From the NCBI GenBank assembly GCA_016713535.1, contig JADJOY010000010.1:248001-312000 (forward strand): a stretch of DNA of 64,000 nucleotides, written 5' to 3'. This document shows positions 25,723 through 34,730 of the stretch, in pieces. Made by a program: the position numbers and the translations under genes. Every line of letters begins with the position of its first letter. The stretch's first letter is position 1. The notes under the pieces were generated by a model. That model was not told the origin of the DNA. It did not search any database and saw nothing but the letters and a program-made list of their open reading frames with translations. Source of the DNA: Deltaproteobacteria bacterium. GTDB lineage: Bacteria > JADJOY01.

Positions 25723-27942
25723 ATGAGCCTCTGGCCCACCCGCATGAACCGCCACCGGCTGTTCTGGCTGGTGGTGAGCTTCGGTCTCCTGATGGCGACC
25801 GAGGCGGGCTTGCAGAAGGTCTTCTCGCTCCTGGTCGGCTACGACTTCGAGAAGCACCCGCTGGGCGTCGTCTACACCCAGTTCGTGCGGGTGGTGAACG
25901 TCGCGTTCGTGGCGCTGGTGGTGTTCGCGGTGTTCCGCAAGCTGCGCCGCTTCCTGCCCAAGCTCTACGTGCTCATGGCGGGGCTCCTGCTCGCCACGGT
26001 GTGGACGGGGGTGCTCCTCGAGGTGCTACCGCGCTCGTCGCTGTGGTCGTTCCGGGCGTCGATGTGGCACATGGCGGCGGGTCAGCTCGCCACGCCCATC
26101 CTGTGCGCCTACGTGTTCCACCACGTGCTCGTGTACTTCCGCGGCGCCACGGTGGGGGAGCGTCGCGGCGGCTTCCGGCTCGCGGCGTTCACGGTGATCG
26201 TGCTCCTCATCGGTGCATTCTTCAGCGTGGTCGGGGGACCCGAGCTGCTACCGTTCCTGCGCGTCCACGGGGTGGGGGCCTGGCTGGTGCCGCCGCTGGT
26301 GGCGTGGCACATCCACTCGCGGCGTGCCCGCAAGCGCACGGATCCGGAGGCACTTGCGAGCACCGCCACGGTGCTGGGCAACCGCGGCATCCGGGTGGCA
26401 CTGGTGATCTCGGTCGTGGCGCCGGCCGTGTTCCTCGGCATCTCCGAGAACTGGATCCCGCAGCCGGTGCCGCGCTTCAGCCGCTTCTTCGAGCCGCTGC
26501 CGAAGGACCACCTGCGGCCGGTGCCGTTGCCCGAGGGCTACGAGGCGATCGCGCCCGGCGCGGGTCCGTTCGCGCCGTCGCGGATGACCACCGCGAGCGG
26601 GCTCTCGGTGCCCGTGCGCTTCCTCGCCACCGCCAACGGTTGCTCGTTCGAGGGCTGCCACACGGACATCGGCAAGCACTGGGCGGTCTCGGCGCACCGC
26701 CACTCCCGCAACCCGTTCGTGGACAAGGTGATGGGCGAACTCGAGCGCGAGCAGGGAGTGGCGGCGACGCGATTCTGCGCCGGCTGCCACGATCCGGTGA
26801 GCCTTCTCTCGGGCGAAATACGGGCGGGCGGCGCGCCGGTGCTCGGGCCCGCCAACGAGGGAGTCACCTGCCTGATGTGCCACGCGGTGCCGAACATGGC
26901 CGAGCATCCCTCGAACGGCAGCCTGGTGCTCGCCGAGACCCGCGGCTTCTTCGATCGCGCGCTCGAGCGCAACAAGTACCTGATGACCGTGCTCTTCCTC
27001 GGCGAGCACCAGCGGGAGCTCTACCATCCGGCGACGCTGCGCGCGCCCGAGCTCTGCGCGGGCTGCCACGTGCAGGAGGTGGTCCACGACGGCGGCGCGG
27101 CACCACTCGTGATCGGCGACAAGCTGGGCGACTGGCGCGCGAGCATCCACTCACGGCCGGACGGGCCGCAGGGGGTGCGGCTGTGCGTCGACTGCCACAT
27201 GCCGCCGGTGATGGAGTCGTACCAGGGGCGCTCGGTGCGCTCGCACCGGTTCCTGTCCTCGAACACGGCGCTACCCGCGCTCTACGCCGACGACGAGCGC
27301 TACGAGAGCTACTCGAAACGGTACCTGGCGGCGGTGCAGCAGGCGGCGTTCACCCACCGCGAGAACCTCGACCTCACCCGGCAGCACCTCGAGCAGGCGG
27401 TGACGCTCGCGGTGCGGGTGACCGAGGTGTCGCAAGGGGGTGAGGGCGGCGCGGGGGTTCGCGTGGGGCTGGTGACGACCGTGACCAACGATCGCGTCGG
27501 CCACAAGTTCCCGGCCGGGGCGAGCGACCTCATCGACGCCTGGCTCGAGCTCGAGGCGCGCGATGCCGCGGGCCGCGTGCTGTGGACTCAGGGTGCGCCC
27601 GCGCCCGACGGCCGCTTGCCGGCTGGCGCGATCCGTTTCGGCTCCGAGTGGTACGACGCCGCCGGCGAGCGGCTCGTCCATCACGAACTCTGGAAGCTCG
27701 CCGAGATCCGCAACGACCGCCGCATCGCGAGCGGCACCACCGACGAGCGCGCGGTGAGCTTCGCGGTGCCAGGCGATGTGGCGTGGCCGCTCACGGTACG
27801 GGTGCGACTGCGTCACCGGCGCTTCAACCCCGACTTCGCGCGCTGGGTGCTCGGTGACGAGGATGCCGCCCGCCTGCCGATCACCGACGTGCAGGATCGC
27901 AGTGTGACCGTGAACCCCCCCCGCACCGAGGGCGGCGCATGA
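25723..27942 (+). CDS. Membrane-anchored pentaheme cytochrome c family protein
   Basis: A 739-aa protein. TM helices cover residues about 10-240, with several His in or near helices (MWHMAAGQL, YVFHHVLVYF, VAWHIHSRR) that could bind heme b (inference). The heme c motifs are an unusual C-X4-CH (CSFEGCH, about 307), CAGCH (352), CLMCH (383), CAGCH (445) and CVDCH (488). The C-terminal beta domain carries VTNDRVGHKFPAGASDL and LELEARDAAGRVL. The stop overlaps the next ATG (ATGA). The product probably passes electrons between membrane and periplasm. The donor is not evident. Confidence 0.9.
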   Translation: MSLWPTRMNRHRLFWLVVSFGLLMATEAGLQKVFSLLVGYDFEKHPLGVVYTQFVRVVNVAFVALVVFAVFRKLRRFLPKLYVLMAGLLLATVWTGVLLEVLPRSSLWSFRASMWHMAAGQLATPILCAYVFHHVLVYFRGATVGERRGGFRLAAFTVIVLLIGAFFSVVGGPELLPFLRVHGVGAWLVPPLVAWHIHSRRARKRTDPEALASTATVLGNRGIRVALVISVVAPAVFLGISENWIPQPVPRFSRFFEPLPKDHLRPVPLPEGYEAIAPGAGPFAPSRMTTASGLSVPVRFLATANGCSFEGCHTDIGKHWAVSAHRHSRNPFVDKVMGELEREQGVAATRFCAGCHDPVSLLSGEIRAGGAPVLGPANEGVTCLMCHAVPNMAEHPSNGSLVLAETRGFFDRALERNKYLMTVLFLGEHQRELYHPATLRAPELCAGCHVQEVVHDGGAAPLVIGDKLGDWRASIHSRPDGPQGVRLCVDCHMPPVMESYQGRSVRSHRFLSSNTALPALYADDERYESYSKRYLAAVQQAAFTHRENLDLTRQHLEQAVTLAVRVTEVSQGGEGGAGVRVGLVTTVTNDRVGHKFPAGASDLIDAWLELEARDAAGRVLWTQGAPAPDGRLPAGAIRFGSEWYDAAGERLVHHELWKLAEIRNDRRIASGTTDERAVSFAVPGDVAWPLTVRVRLRHRRFNPDFARWVLGDEDAARLPITDVQDRSVTVNPPRTEGGA

Positions 27943-28751
27943 TGGTGGATCTCGAGACCACCCCCGACGCGCTGGTGTTGCTGGGAGTCGTGGCGCTGCT
28001 CTTCGTCGTGGATCTCACACACTCGCTCGTCGCCCGCGGCGGCTTCGTCACGCGGCGCTTCTTCGGGTTCGCGCTCACGTTCTTCCTGCTCAAAGGTCTG
28101 GTCGACGTGCCCCGCACCGTGGACGAGACGCCGTTCGTCATGAACTTCGGGCTCCTGGCGCACGGTCGATTCAACCTGGGCGTGCACTTGCTGCTCCTGC
28201 CGCTGCTTCGCTGCTCGCTTGCCTACCTGGGCTTCGGCGCGGCCTCCGCGTTCCTGCGCTGGAAGCGGCGTGGCGACGTACGGTTCTTCCGCCTGAACGG
28301 GTTCTCGATGCTCGCGTACTGCTCGCTCGGCGTGGTCGTGGAGGGCCTGAACACCCACTTCCACTGGTGGACGTGGAAGATGGACGTCGGCGGCCAGGCG
28401 CCGGGCGGCGCTGCGGTGGGCTGGTTCGCGTTGTGGATGGTGTGGGGGATCGGCTGCTTTCCGTCGGTGCTCCTCAACTTCCTCGACGTGAAGCCCCGCG
28501 GCAGCCGCCCGCCCCGAACCTGGCGTTTCGGGCTCGCCTACCTGCTCGGCTACTGGGTGCTGGTGATCGGGGTCTCGGCGGTGGCGCCGATGCTGCGGAA
28601 CCCGGTGATCTTCCTGCTCGCGCTCTTCGAGCTCGGCAGCGCATTCGTCCCCGGCGGGCCGCGGGTGATCCCGCTGCTGCGCCAGCCGGCGGAGCCGGGC
28701 CTTCCACTCCATCGTAGTGACACGCGTCGCATACCCGGCGATCGCCGATGA
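27939..28751 (+). CDS. Conserved polytopic membrane protein, family of unknown function (copy 2)
   Basis: A 270-aa protein with about seven hydrophobic segments. Family motifs are FFLLKGLVDVPRTVDETPFV, HGRFNLGVHLLLLPLLR, HWWTWKMD and LLGYWVLVIGVSAVAPMLRN. These align with the proteins at 5879-6562 and the first 255 residues of 21177-23858. The APMLRNP motif is identical between this copy and the fusion. Starting ATG overlaps the cytochrome stop by 4 bp, so it is co-translated with a pentaheme cytochrome. A membrane subunit of that complex is the natural guess. Confidence 0.85.
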   Translation: MMVDLETTPDALVLLGVVALLFVVDLTHSLVARGGFVTRRFFGFALTFFLLKGLVDVPRTVDETPFVMNFGLLAHGRFNLGVHLLLLPLLRCSLAYLGFGAASAFLRWKRRGDVRFFRLNGFSMLAYCSLGVVVEGLNTHFHWWTWKMDVGGQAPGGAAVGWFALWMVWGIGCFPSVLLNFLDVKPRGSRPPRTWRFGLAYLLGYWVLVIGVSAVAPMLRNPVIFLLALFELGSAFVPGGPRVIPLLRQPAEPGLPLHRSDTRRIPGDRR

Positions 28752-28828
28752 CGCGTGCATCGACGGCACCGGCGTTCGCCGCAGGTTCGGAGGGACCGCC
28801 TCCCGGCGGTCCGACGAGGATCGGACAC

Positions 28829-28851
28829 GGCGCGCCGGAGGCGCGCCCTCC
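28829..28851 (-). repeat. 23-bp repeat, inverted relative to 30998-31020
   Basis: The reverse complement of this 23-bp stretch is identical to 30998-31020. Core sequence on this strand: GGCGCGCCGGAGGCGCGCCC. The two copies flank the CSLREA gene at 28979-30951 as perfect inverted repeats. The rest of 28752-28978 has no gene. Confidence 0.75.
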
Positions 28852-28978
28852 GAAGGAAGGCGTGCGTTCGGCCCGCGCGAGCGCGGTTAGGGCGCGTTCC
28901 ATTCCCGAACGTGGCGCAGGCCCTGCGCGATCGGTACAGTCGACCGATGGCGCAGCGTGCGCCCAACGGGAGATCGGG

Positions 28979-30951
28979 ATGAGCGTGTTTGCATCGGAGG
29001 ACCGCCGTCGCATGGCGCGCCCAGTCGCGACGTCTGCTTTGGCGCTCGGGATCGTGCTCGCGGCGAGCGTGGCCTCGGCCACCACCTACACCGTGAGTCT
29101 CACCGCCGACGACGCGAACCTCGGCGCCACCGGCAACTGCACGCTGCGCGAGGCGATCCTGGCGGCGAACACCAACGCGGCGGTAGACGCGTGCGCGGCC
29201 GGCTCGGTGGGCCAGGACACGATCATCCTGGCGGCGGGCACGTACGCGCTCACGATCGGCGGCAAGGGCGAGGACTTGAGCGCTACCGGCGACCTCGACG
29301 TCCGCGAGGCGCTGGTCCTCCAGGGCGCCTCCGCCGCGTCCACGACGATCGACGGCTCGGCGCTGGGCGATCGTTTGCTCCAGGTCGCCGCGGGCGTGAC
29401 CGCGCGGGTGAGCGACCTCACGCTCTCCGGCGGGCGTCTCTCCGGCGGTAACGCCGAGTCGGTGGCGGGCGGCGGCGTCTGGAACGACGGCGCCCTCACG
29501 CTGACGCGGGTGCGGGTCACCGACAACCGCGCCACCGGCGGAAACAGCGCCAACGCCTCGGCGAACGGCGGCAGCGGCTCCGCCGCGGGCATCCTAAACT
29601 CGAGCACCGGCGCGCTGGTCCTCGACACCGTCGAGGTCAGCTCGAACGTCGCGGCCGGCGGTAACGGTGGCCTGAGCTGCTGCTCGATGTCGTGCTCGTG
29701 CATGCAGGGCTCGTCGGGCGGTGGAGCGTCGGCGGGCGGCATCCTCAACCAGGGCGTCTTCTCGATCCGCAAGTCGACGATCCAGGACAACTCGGCGGCC
29801 GGCGGCAACGGCTCTTACTTCGCCACGGCGGGGGCGGCGTCCGGAGGCGGACTGCTCACCGTTGGTGCCACGGCCTCGGTCCTCGACACGCTCTTCGCTC
29901 GCAACCACGCCACCGCGGGCAGCGCGCTCGGGACCAACTCGGCGTTCGGGGGTGCCCTCTACGTCGGCGGCGGCGTCGCGACGATCGAGCAGAGCCTCCT
30001 CGCCGAGAACACGGTCCAGGCCACTCCCTCGAGCCTGGTCAACAACGGCAGCCCGGCGGGTGGCGCGGGCGCCTTCGTGGCCACCGGCGCGACCCTCCAC
30101 GTCAAGAGCTCCACCTTGGCCAAGAACGTGGCGACGGCCAGCCCCGCGCCCACGATCGGCAGCTACGTCGGCGGCGCGGCGTCGGGCGGCGCGATCGACT
30201 CCGACGGTACCGTGGTCCTCGAAGGCGTCACCCTCGCCGAGAACCAGGCGATCGCCGGTGCTGCCGGCACAGGCACCGCGGGCGCGGCGCAGGAGGCGCG
30301 CTCCACTCCGACGGTACGATCTCGATCGTGAACTCCGTGTTCGCTGCGAACGTCGCGGCGGTGTCCGGTGGCTCGAGCAGCAGCGAGGCCTGCGAGGTCA
30401 CGGTGCCGGTCACGTCGCTGGGCGGGAACCTCGAGAGCCCGGCCAACACCTGCGGGCTCGGCGCCAGCGGCGACCTGAACTCGGTGACCCCGGCAGCCCT
30501 CGCGCTGCAGGCGCTCGCCAACAACGGCGGCGCGACGTGGACGTATGCTCTCGGCGCTGGCAGCGTCGCGATCAACACCGGCGCGTCAGGGGCGTGCTCG
30601 ACCTACGACCAGCGCCACTACACGCGCAGCGGCGTGTGCGATCGCGGCGCCTACGAGGCGAACGGCACGCCGTGCACCGACGCCGACTACGACGGGTACT
30701 CGCTCGAGGGCGGGGCGTGCGGCGCCGTTGACTGAAACGACGCCAGCGCGGTGGTCAATCCGGGCGCGGTCGAGATCCCGGGGAACGGCATGGACGACGA
30801 CTGCAACGCCAGCACGCCGGGGTGCGCCTCCCCACAGCTCGCCGAAGCGGCGGCGGGCAGCGGCACCCCGGGCACGACCGGACTCGGCGGGACGCTGAGC
30901 GCCGCGGCGTTCCTGTTCGTCGCGATCCGCTCGATGCGCCGGAGGAGCTGA
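28979..30951 (+). pseudogene. CSLREA-domain secreted protein with MopE-like motif, frameshift and in-frame TGA
   Basis: The ATG at 28979 has GGGAG six bases upstream. A signal peptide (TSALALGIVLAASVASA) precedes the CSLREA motif GNCTLREAILAANTNAAVDA. A right-handed beta-helix-like repeat region follows, rich in Gly/Asn/Ser (GGGVWNDGALTLTRVRVTDN, SIRKSTIQDNSAAGG). A one-base loss near 30285-30292 shifts the frame; the sequence then continues as GGALHSDGTISIVNSVFAAN. At 30733 a TGA stands where Cys is expected in a MopE-like metal motif, DADYDGYSLEGGACG then VD-stop-NDA and PGNGMDDDCNA. The frame after it remains open to 30951 and ends in a hydrophobic stretch plus Arg-rich tail. It may be a true pseudogene or two base errors. 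Confidence 0.8.
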
Positions 30952-30960
30952 GCGAACGCA

Positions 30961-31046
30961 CGCGCCCTCCAACGATCCGATCGCGATCGATCGATCTGGA
31001 GGGCGCGCCTCCGGCGCGCCGCGGCCGCGAAGGATCGCGGCCCTCC
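30961..31046. repeat. Intergenic repeat and stem-loop cluster
   Basis: CGCGCCCTCCA at 30961-30971 pairs with TGGAGGGCGCG at 30997-31007, an 11-bp stem that could act as a terminator. Bases 30998-31020 repeat 28829-28851 in inverted orientation. Bases 31023-31046 are identical to 34635-34658. Another GACGAAGCGACGCCCCTCC element lies at about 31079-31097, just before the next gene's stop. This is a dispersed GC-rich repeat family. Confidence 0.65.
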
Positions 31047-31112
31047 ATCGGCCGCGCCAGGGTCACGCTGGGGGCGTCGACGAAGCGACGCCCCTCCAGC
31101 CGATCCGGCGGG

Positions 31113-32980
31113 TCAGTTCGCGCTGAGGCCCGCGTAGAGGGTCGGGATTCGCTTGCCGTTGTAGCCGGTCCACGCGACGCCCGTGGTCGTGCCCTTGACC
31201 TGCACCTCCCACACCTTGTGGTTGTCGGACTTCCGCACCTCCGCGAAGCGAATCCAGCGCAGCCCGAGCGGGTAGCTGTCCCAGAGACCGGTGTCGCTCA
31301 CCAGCACGTTGCCGTTGGGGAGTAGGTCCGCGTCGCCGGTGAAGATCGAGAACAGCGGCGGGTTGTAGGCGGGGTCCTCCCACGTCCAGACCTGGGCCAC
31401 GGTGCCGTTGGCGCCGTCGGTCGCGTACTCGACCGGGCGGCTGTACTCGGGGAGCTGCCGCGAGTTGCCGTTGTCGTAGAGCATGAGGTGGCCGTTGGGC
31501 AGCAGGTCGGGGGCGTGCTGATGGAGCGGTAGCAGCCCCGGTCCGACCAGCGTCAGGAACGGCCAGGCGTCATCGCCGGTGCTCCCGACCAGTTGGATCC
31601 GAGCACCCAGATCAGCTCGCCGGTGGCGCGGCTCACCTTGAAGACCGCGTCCTGCTGGCGCATCGAGACCAGGAACGAGTCGTCGCTCGCGTCGTAGACC
31701 ACGCCGTTGGCGCCGGTGAGCGTGCGCGAGTCGGCGCCGAAGAGGTCGGGCCACACCGGGATGATCCAGCCCAACCCGTCGATCACCCGGTACGGATCGA
31801 GCACGTTCCAGAGCGAATAGAGCCGCACCGGCTGGCCGTCGCGGGTGAACTCGGCGATGCCGTCGGCCACTACCTTGTACGTGAGGTTCCCCGGATAGCC
31901 GCCGACCTCGCGCATCTCAGGGTAGAGCGTCACGAGGTTGCCGTTGGGCAGCTCGGTGACCATGTGGTGGAGCGCCGGCACGCCGATCTGCGCCGCGGTG
32001 TAGCGGCGGATCTCGTTCCCGAGCATGTCGATCTCGACGATCGTGCCGTTCGAGGCGTAGAGCACGTGGCCGTTCGACAGGTACTCGACGTCGTCGATCT
32101 TGGCCTGCACCACGTGGTACCAGACCAGCTTCCCGCCCGCGTCGAGCGCGTAGATGTTGCCGACGGGGTGGTTTAGATCGTTGCCGGTGTGCGCGGGGAA
32201 GAGCGTGTAGCCCGGCTGCATCGCCGCCGGCTCGCTCACGAGTGTGGTGAGCGGCGGCATGAAGTCGACGGGCAGCGGCGCGGGGTGGATCGGCACCGTG
32301 GCGGTGATGGACGAGGAGCCGTCGTCGGCGCTGAAGTGGACCACGTGGTCGGTGTCCACGCGCAGTCCGAGCAGCGTCACACGGTGATGGCCGCCACCGC
32401 TCGTGGACGCGATCCCCTGCGACGGGATCGGGATGGATCCGGCCGCGCTGGTCACCCACGCGGTCACGGTGGAAGCGTGCGCGGTGTCGAAGTCGATGAA
32501 CCAGCACAGGTGGTTGTGCGGGTTCGGCGTCATCGCCAGATTCACCATGAAGTTCGCGGTCCCGGACGCGACGGCGACGTTGATCGGCTTCGAGTCCTCG
32601 TTGAGCCGCCGCACCACCAGCGGGTAGGTGCCGTTGAGCTTCCCGTACGGCAGACGAGCCTGGATCTCGGCGTCGGCCCAGCTCACGACCTCGAGGACCT
32701 GGCCATCGAACGTGACCTGGTCACCGGTCTGGGGAGCCGCGCCGAAGCCGCTGCCGTGGATCTTCACGACCTGCTGTGGTGCGGCGGGGTTGGGTTCCAC
32801 CGCTGTCACCTGGTGACAGCCGGCCAGGAGGATCGGAAGCGCCGCGCGGACGGCCTCATCGAAGTCGGGATCCGAGGGTGCGCGACCCCCGCTGGCCGAA
32901 ACGGAACACGTCGTTGGATCGCATGCACACCTCTCCCTGGGCGCGCAAACGCACCCCCGGATGACTTTCGCAAGTTCCAC
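31113..32980 (-). CDS. Arylsulfotransferase (ASST)-like lipoprotein with IPT/TIG domain, one-base frameshift
   Basis: A lipobox (ILLAGC) near 32817 is followed by an IPT/TIG-like beta-sandwich (VVKIHGSGFGAAPQTGDQVT). Next is an ASST-like propeller: GNIYALDAGGKLVWYHVVQA, VEYLSNGHVLYASNGTIVEI, LHHMVTELPNGNLVTLYPE, QHAPDLLPNGHLMLYDNGN and DADLLPNGNVLVSDTG. The frame breaks at 31587-31590, where restoring one G gives GSNWVGSTGDDAWPFLTLVG. ASST proteins transfer sulfate between phenols in the periplasm, but many relatives are uncharacterised and activity here is not assured. The start is uncertain: the only ATG in frame (32980) gives a poor leader before the lipobox, so the N-terminus may also be damaged. 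Confidence 0.75.
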
Positions 32981-33113
32981 CCACTGTGAGCAAGGTCACT
33001 GCGATCGGTGGCGCGCGCTGGCGCGCGGAGGCGCCGGGGAGCTACGATCGACTACTGACTTTTTCGGATGGCGCCTTCCTCCGCGGTGGCCGCGCGGCGC
33101 TCTCGGAGCTTCG

Positions 33114-34631
33114 ATGGTCCACGGCCCTGGCTCGCGGCGGCACCTCGAAAACGACCTTCGACATCGACAACCCTGGTTCCGAACCGCCGCCCTCGGCGCC
33201 GGCCTCGCCGCGCTGACGGCTGGATGGCTCGATCCGGCGAGCGCGGCCCCTATCGCCCCGTGGGCCGAGCTGCACGGCGAGCCGGCGGCCTACGGCGATA
33301 TGTAGGGGCAGTCCGTCTACATCGACAAGGACGGCAACACCGTCGTAGTCGGGGCGATCGCGTCGTCGCAGATCGCCGGCGGAAACGGAGTGGGTGAGGC
33401 GTTCGTCTACGAGCGCAGCGGTAACGCCTGGACCCAGACGGCTCGGCTCACGCCGTCGGATCCGCAGCCCGACTACTGGTTCGGCGCTGCCGTGGCGGTC
33501 GACGGCGGCACGATCGCGGTCGGCGCGAGCGGCCCGGTGCTGCCCAACCCCCCGACAAGCTACGCGGGCGCCGTCTACCTCTACGAGAAGGTCGCCGGAC
33601 AGTGGGCGCAGACCGCCAAGATCGTCCCCAGCGATCCCTTGCCGAGCAACTACTTCGGCTACGCGCTGGCGCTCCACGGCGACACGCTCGTGATCGGGGC
33701 GTTCTGGTTCCACAAGGCCTGCGTGTTCCAGCGAATCAGCGGGGTGTGGACCCAGACCCAGGTGCTCGCCGGCGGGGCCACCGGCGAGTGGCACTTCGGC
33801 GAGACGATCGACATCGACAGTTCGGGCACACGCATGGCGATCGGCGCCCACCTCGCGGACGGTACGATCGCCAATCAGGGCTCGGTGCTCGTCTACGAGA
33901 AGAGCGGCAACACCTGGGTCAAGACGGCGCGGTTCGTCGCCAACGATCCGGAGACCGAGTCGCGCTTCGGTCAGTTCGTGGCGATCGAGGGCGACACGGT
34001 GTTGGTGGGCGCGCGCCTCAAGGACGACTTCGCCATCGACGCGGGCGCGGCCTACGTGTTCGGTCGTCAGCCCGACGGCTCGTGGTCCCAGACCCAGAAG
34101 CTCAACGCGAGCGACCCGGCCGCGGGGGACGTGTTCGGCATCTACGGCGGGCTGCTCGGCAACAAGCTCTTCGTAGGTGCTCCCGGCCACGCCGTTGGTG
34201 GAACCCTGGCCGGCGCGGTCTACGAGTTCGATCGGTCCGGGACGAGCTGGGTCCAGACCAAGCGCATCGATGGCACCACCCTCGACAGCCTGGGCTTCTG
34301 TCTCGCGGTCGCCCACGGCTACGTGGCGGTGACCGCGCCACGCTCCGACACCTACGCGACCAAGGGCGGTCGGGCCTTTCTCGTCGCGGTCACGGACGCC
34401 GACGCCGACACCGTGCCGGACGAATACGACAACTGCCCGACGGTCGCGAACGCCAACCAGGCGGACGCGGATCACGACAACATCGGGGACCTGTGCGAGC
34501 CGGTGGGTTGCCCGAGCGCGATCCAGCGCGGTACCGGCGGTTCGAGTGCCAACCTCGCGCCGACCGCGCTCGCGCTCGCCGCGCTCTTCGCCGCGCGGTC
34601 CCTACGCGGCGCGCGTCGCCGCCCGCGCTGA
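33114..34631 (+). pseudogene. Secreted FG-GAP-type propeller protein with thrombospondin type 3 segment, in-frame TAG
   Basis: The ATG at 33114 has GGAG five bases upstream and is followed by a signal peptide (LGAGLAALTAGWLDPASA). At 33303 a TAG interrupts YGDM-stop-GQSVYIDKDG; the same frame then runs on to 34631. Similar blades usually read GDxFGxSV there, so the stop replaced an aromatic residue. Six or more blades follow with FVYERSGNAWTQTARLTPSD, FGAAVAVDGGTIAVGA and YEKSGNTWVKTARF patterns. DADADTVPDEYDNCPTVANA is a thrombospondin type 3-like calcium segment. The C-terminus is a hydrophobic stretch plus Arg-rich tail, consistent with a sorting signal. It is either a nonsense mutant or a sequencing error. 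Confidence 0.8.
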
Positions 34632-34634
34632 GCC

Positions 34635-34703
34635 GGCCGCGAAGGATCGCGGCCCTCCGGAGGGTGACCGACTGGCTGGAGGGCGGCCGCTTCGTCGGCC
34701 TCC
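34635..34703. repeat. Dispersed intergenic repeat pair
   Basis: Bases 34635-34658 are identical to 31023-31046 (core GGCCGCGAAGGATCGCGGCC, itself palindromic). Bases 34677-34703 (core GGCGGCCGCTTCGTCGGCC) resemble stretches at about 3411-3435 and 40061-40082. It lies between convergent genes, so the hairpins may also aid termination. Confidence 0.65.
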
Positions 34704-34730
34704 CCAACCCATCCTGGTTCCGGCGTCCGG

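Noticed and set aside
29692-30735. Plus-strand frame starting at 29692 as a separate gene
   Set aside because: Only its last part (after about 30290) is coding; the earlier part is an out-of-frame shadow of the CSLREA gene and the rest is its frameshifted continuation.
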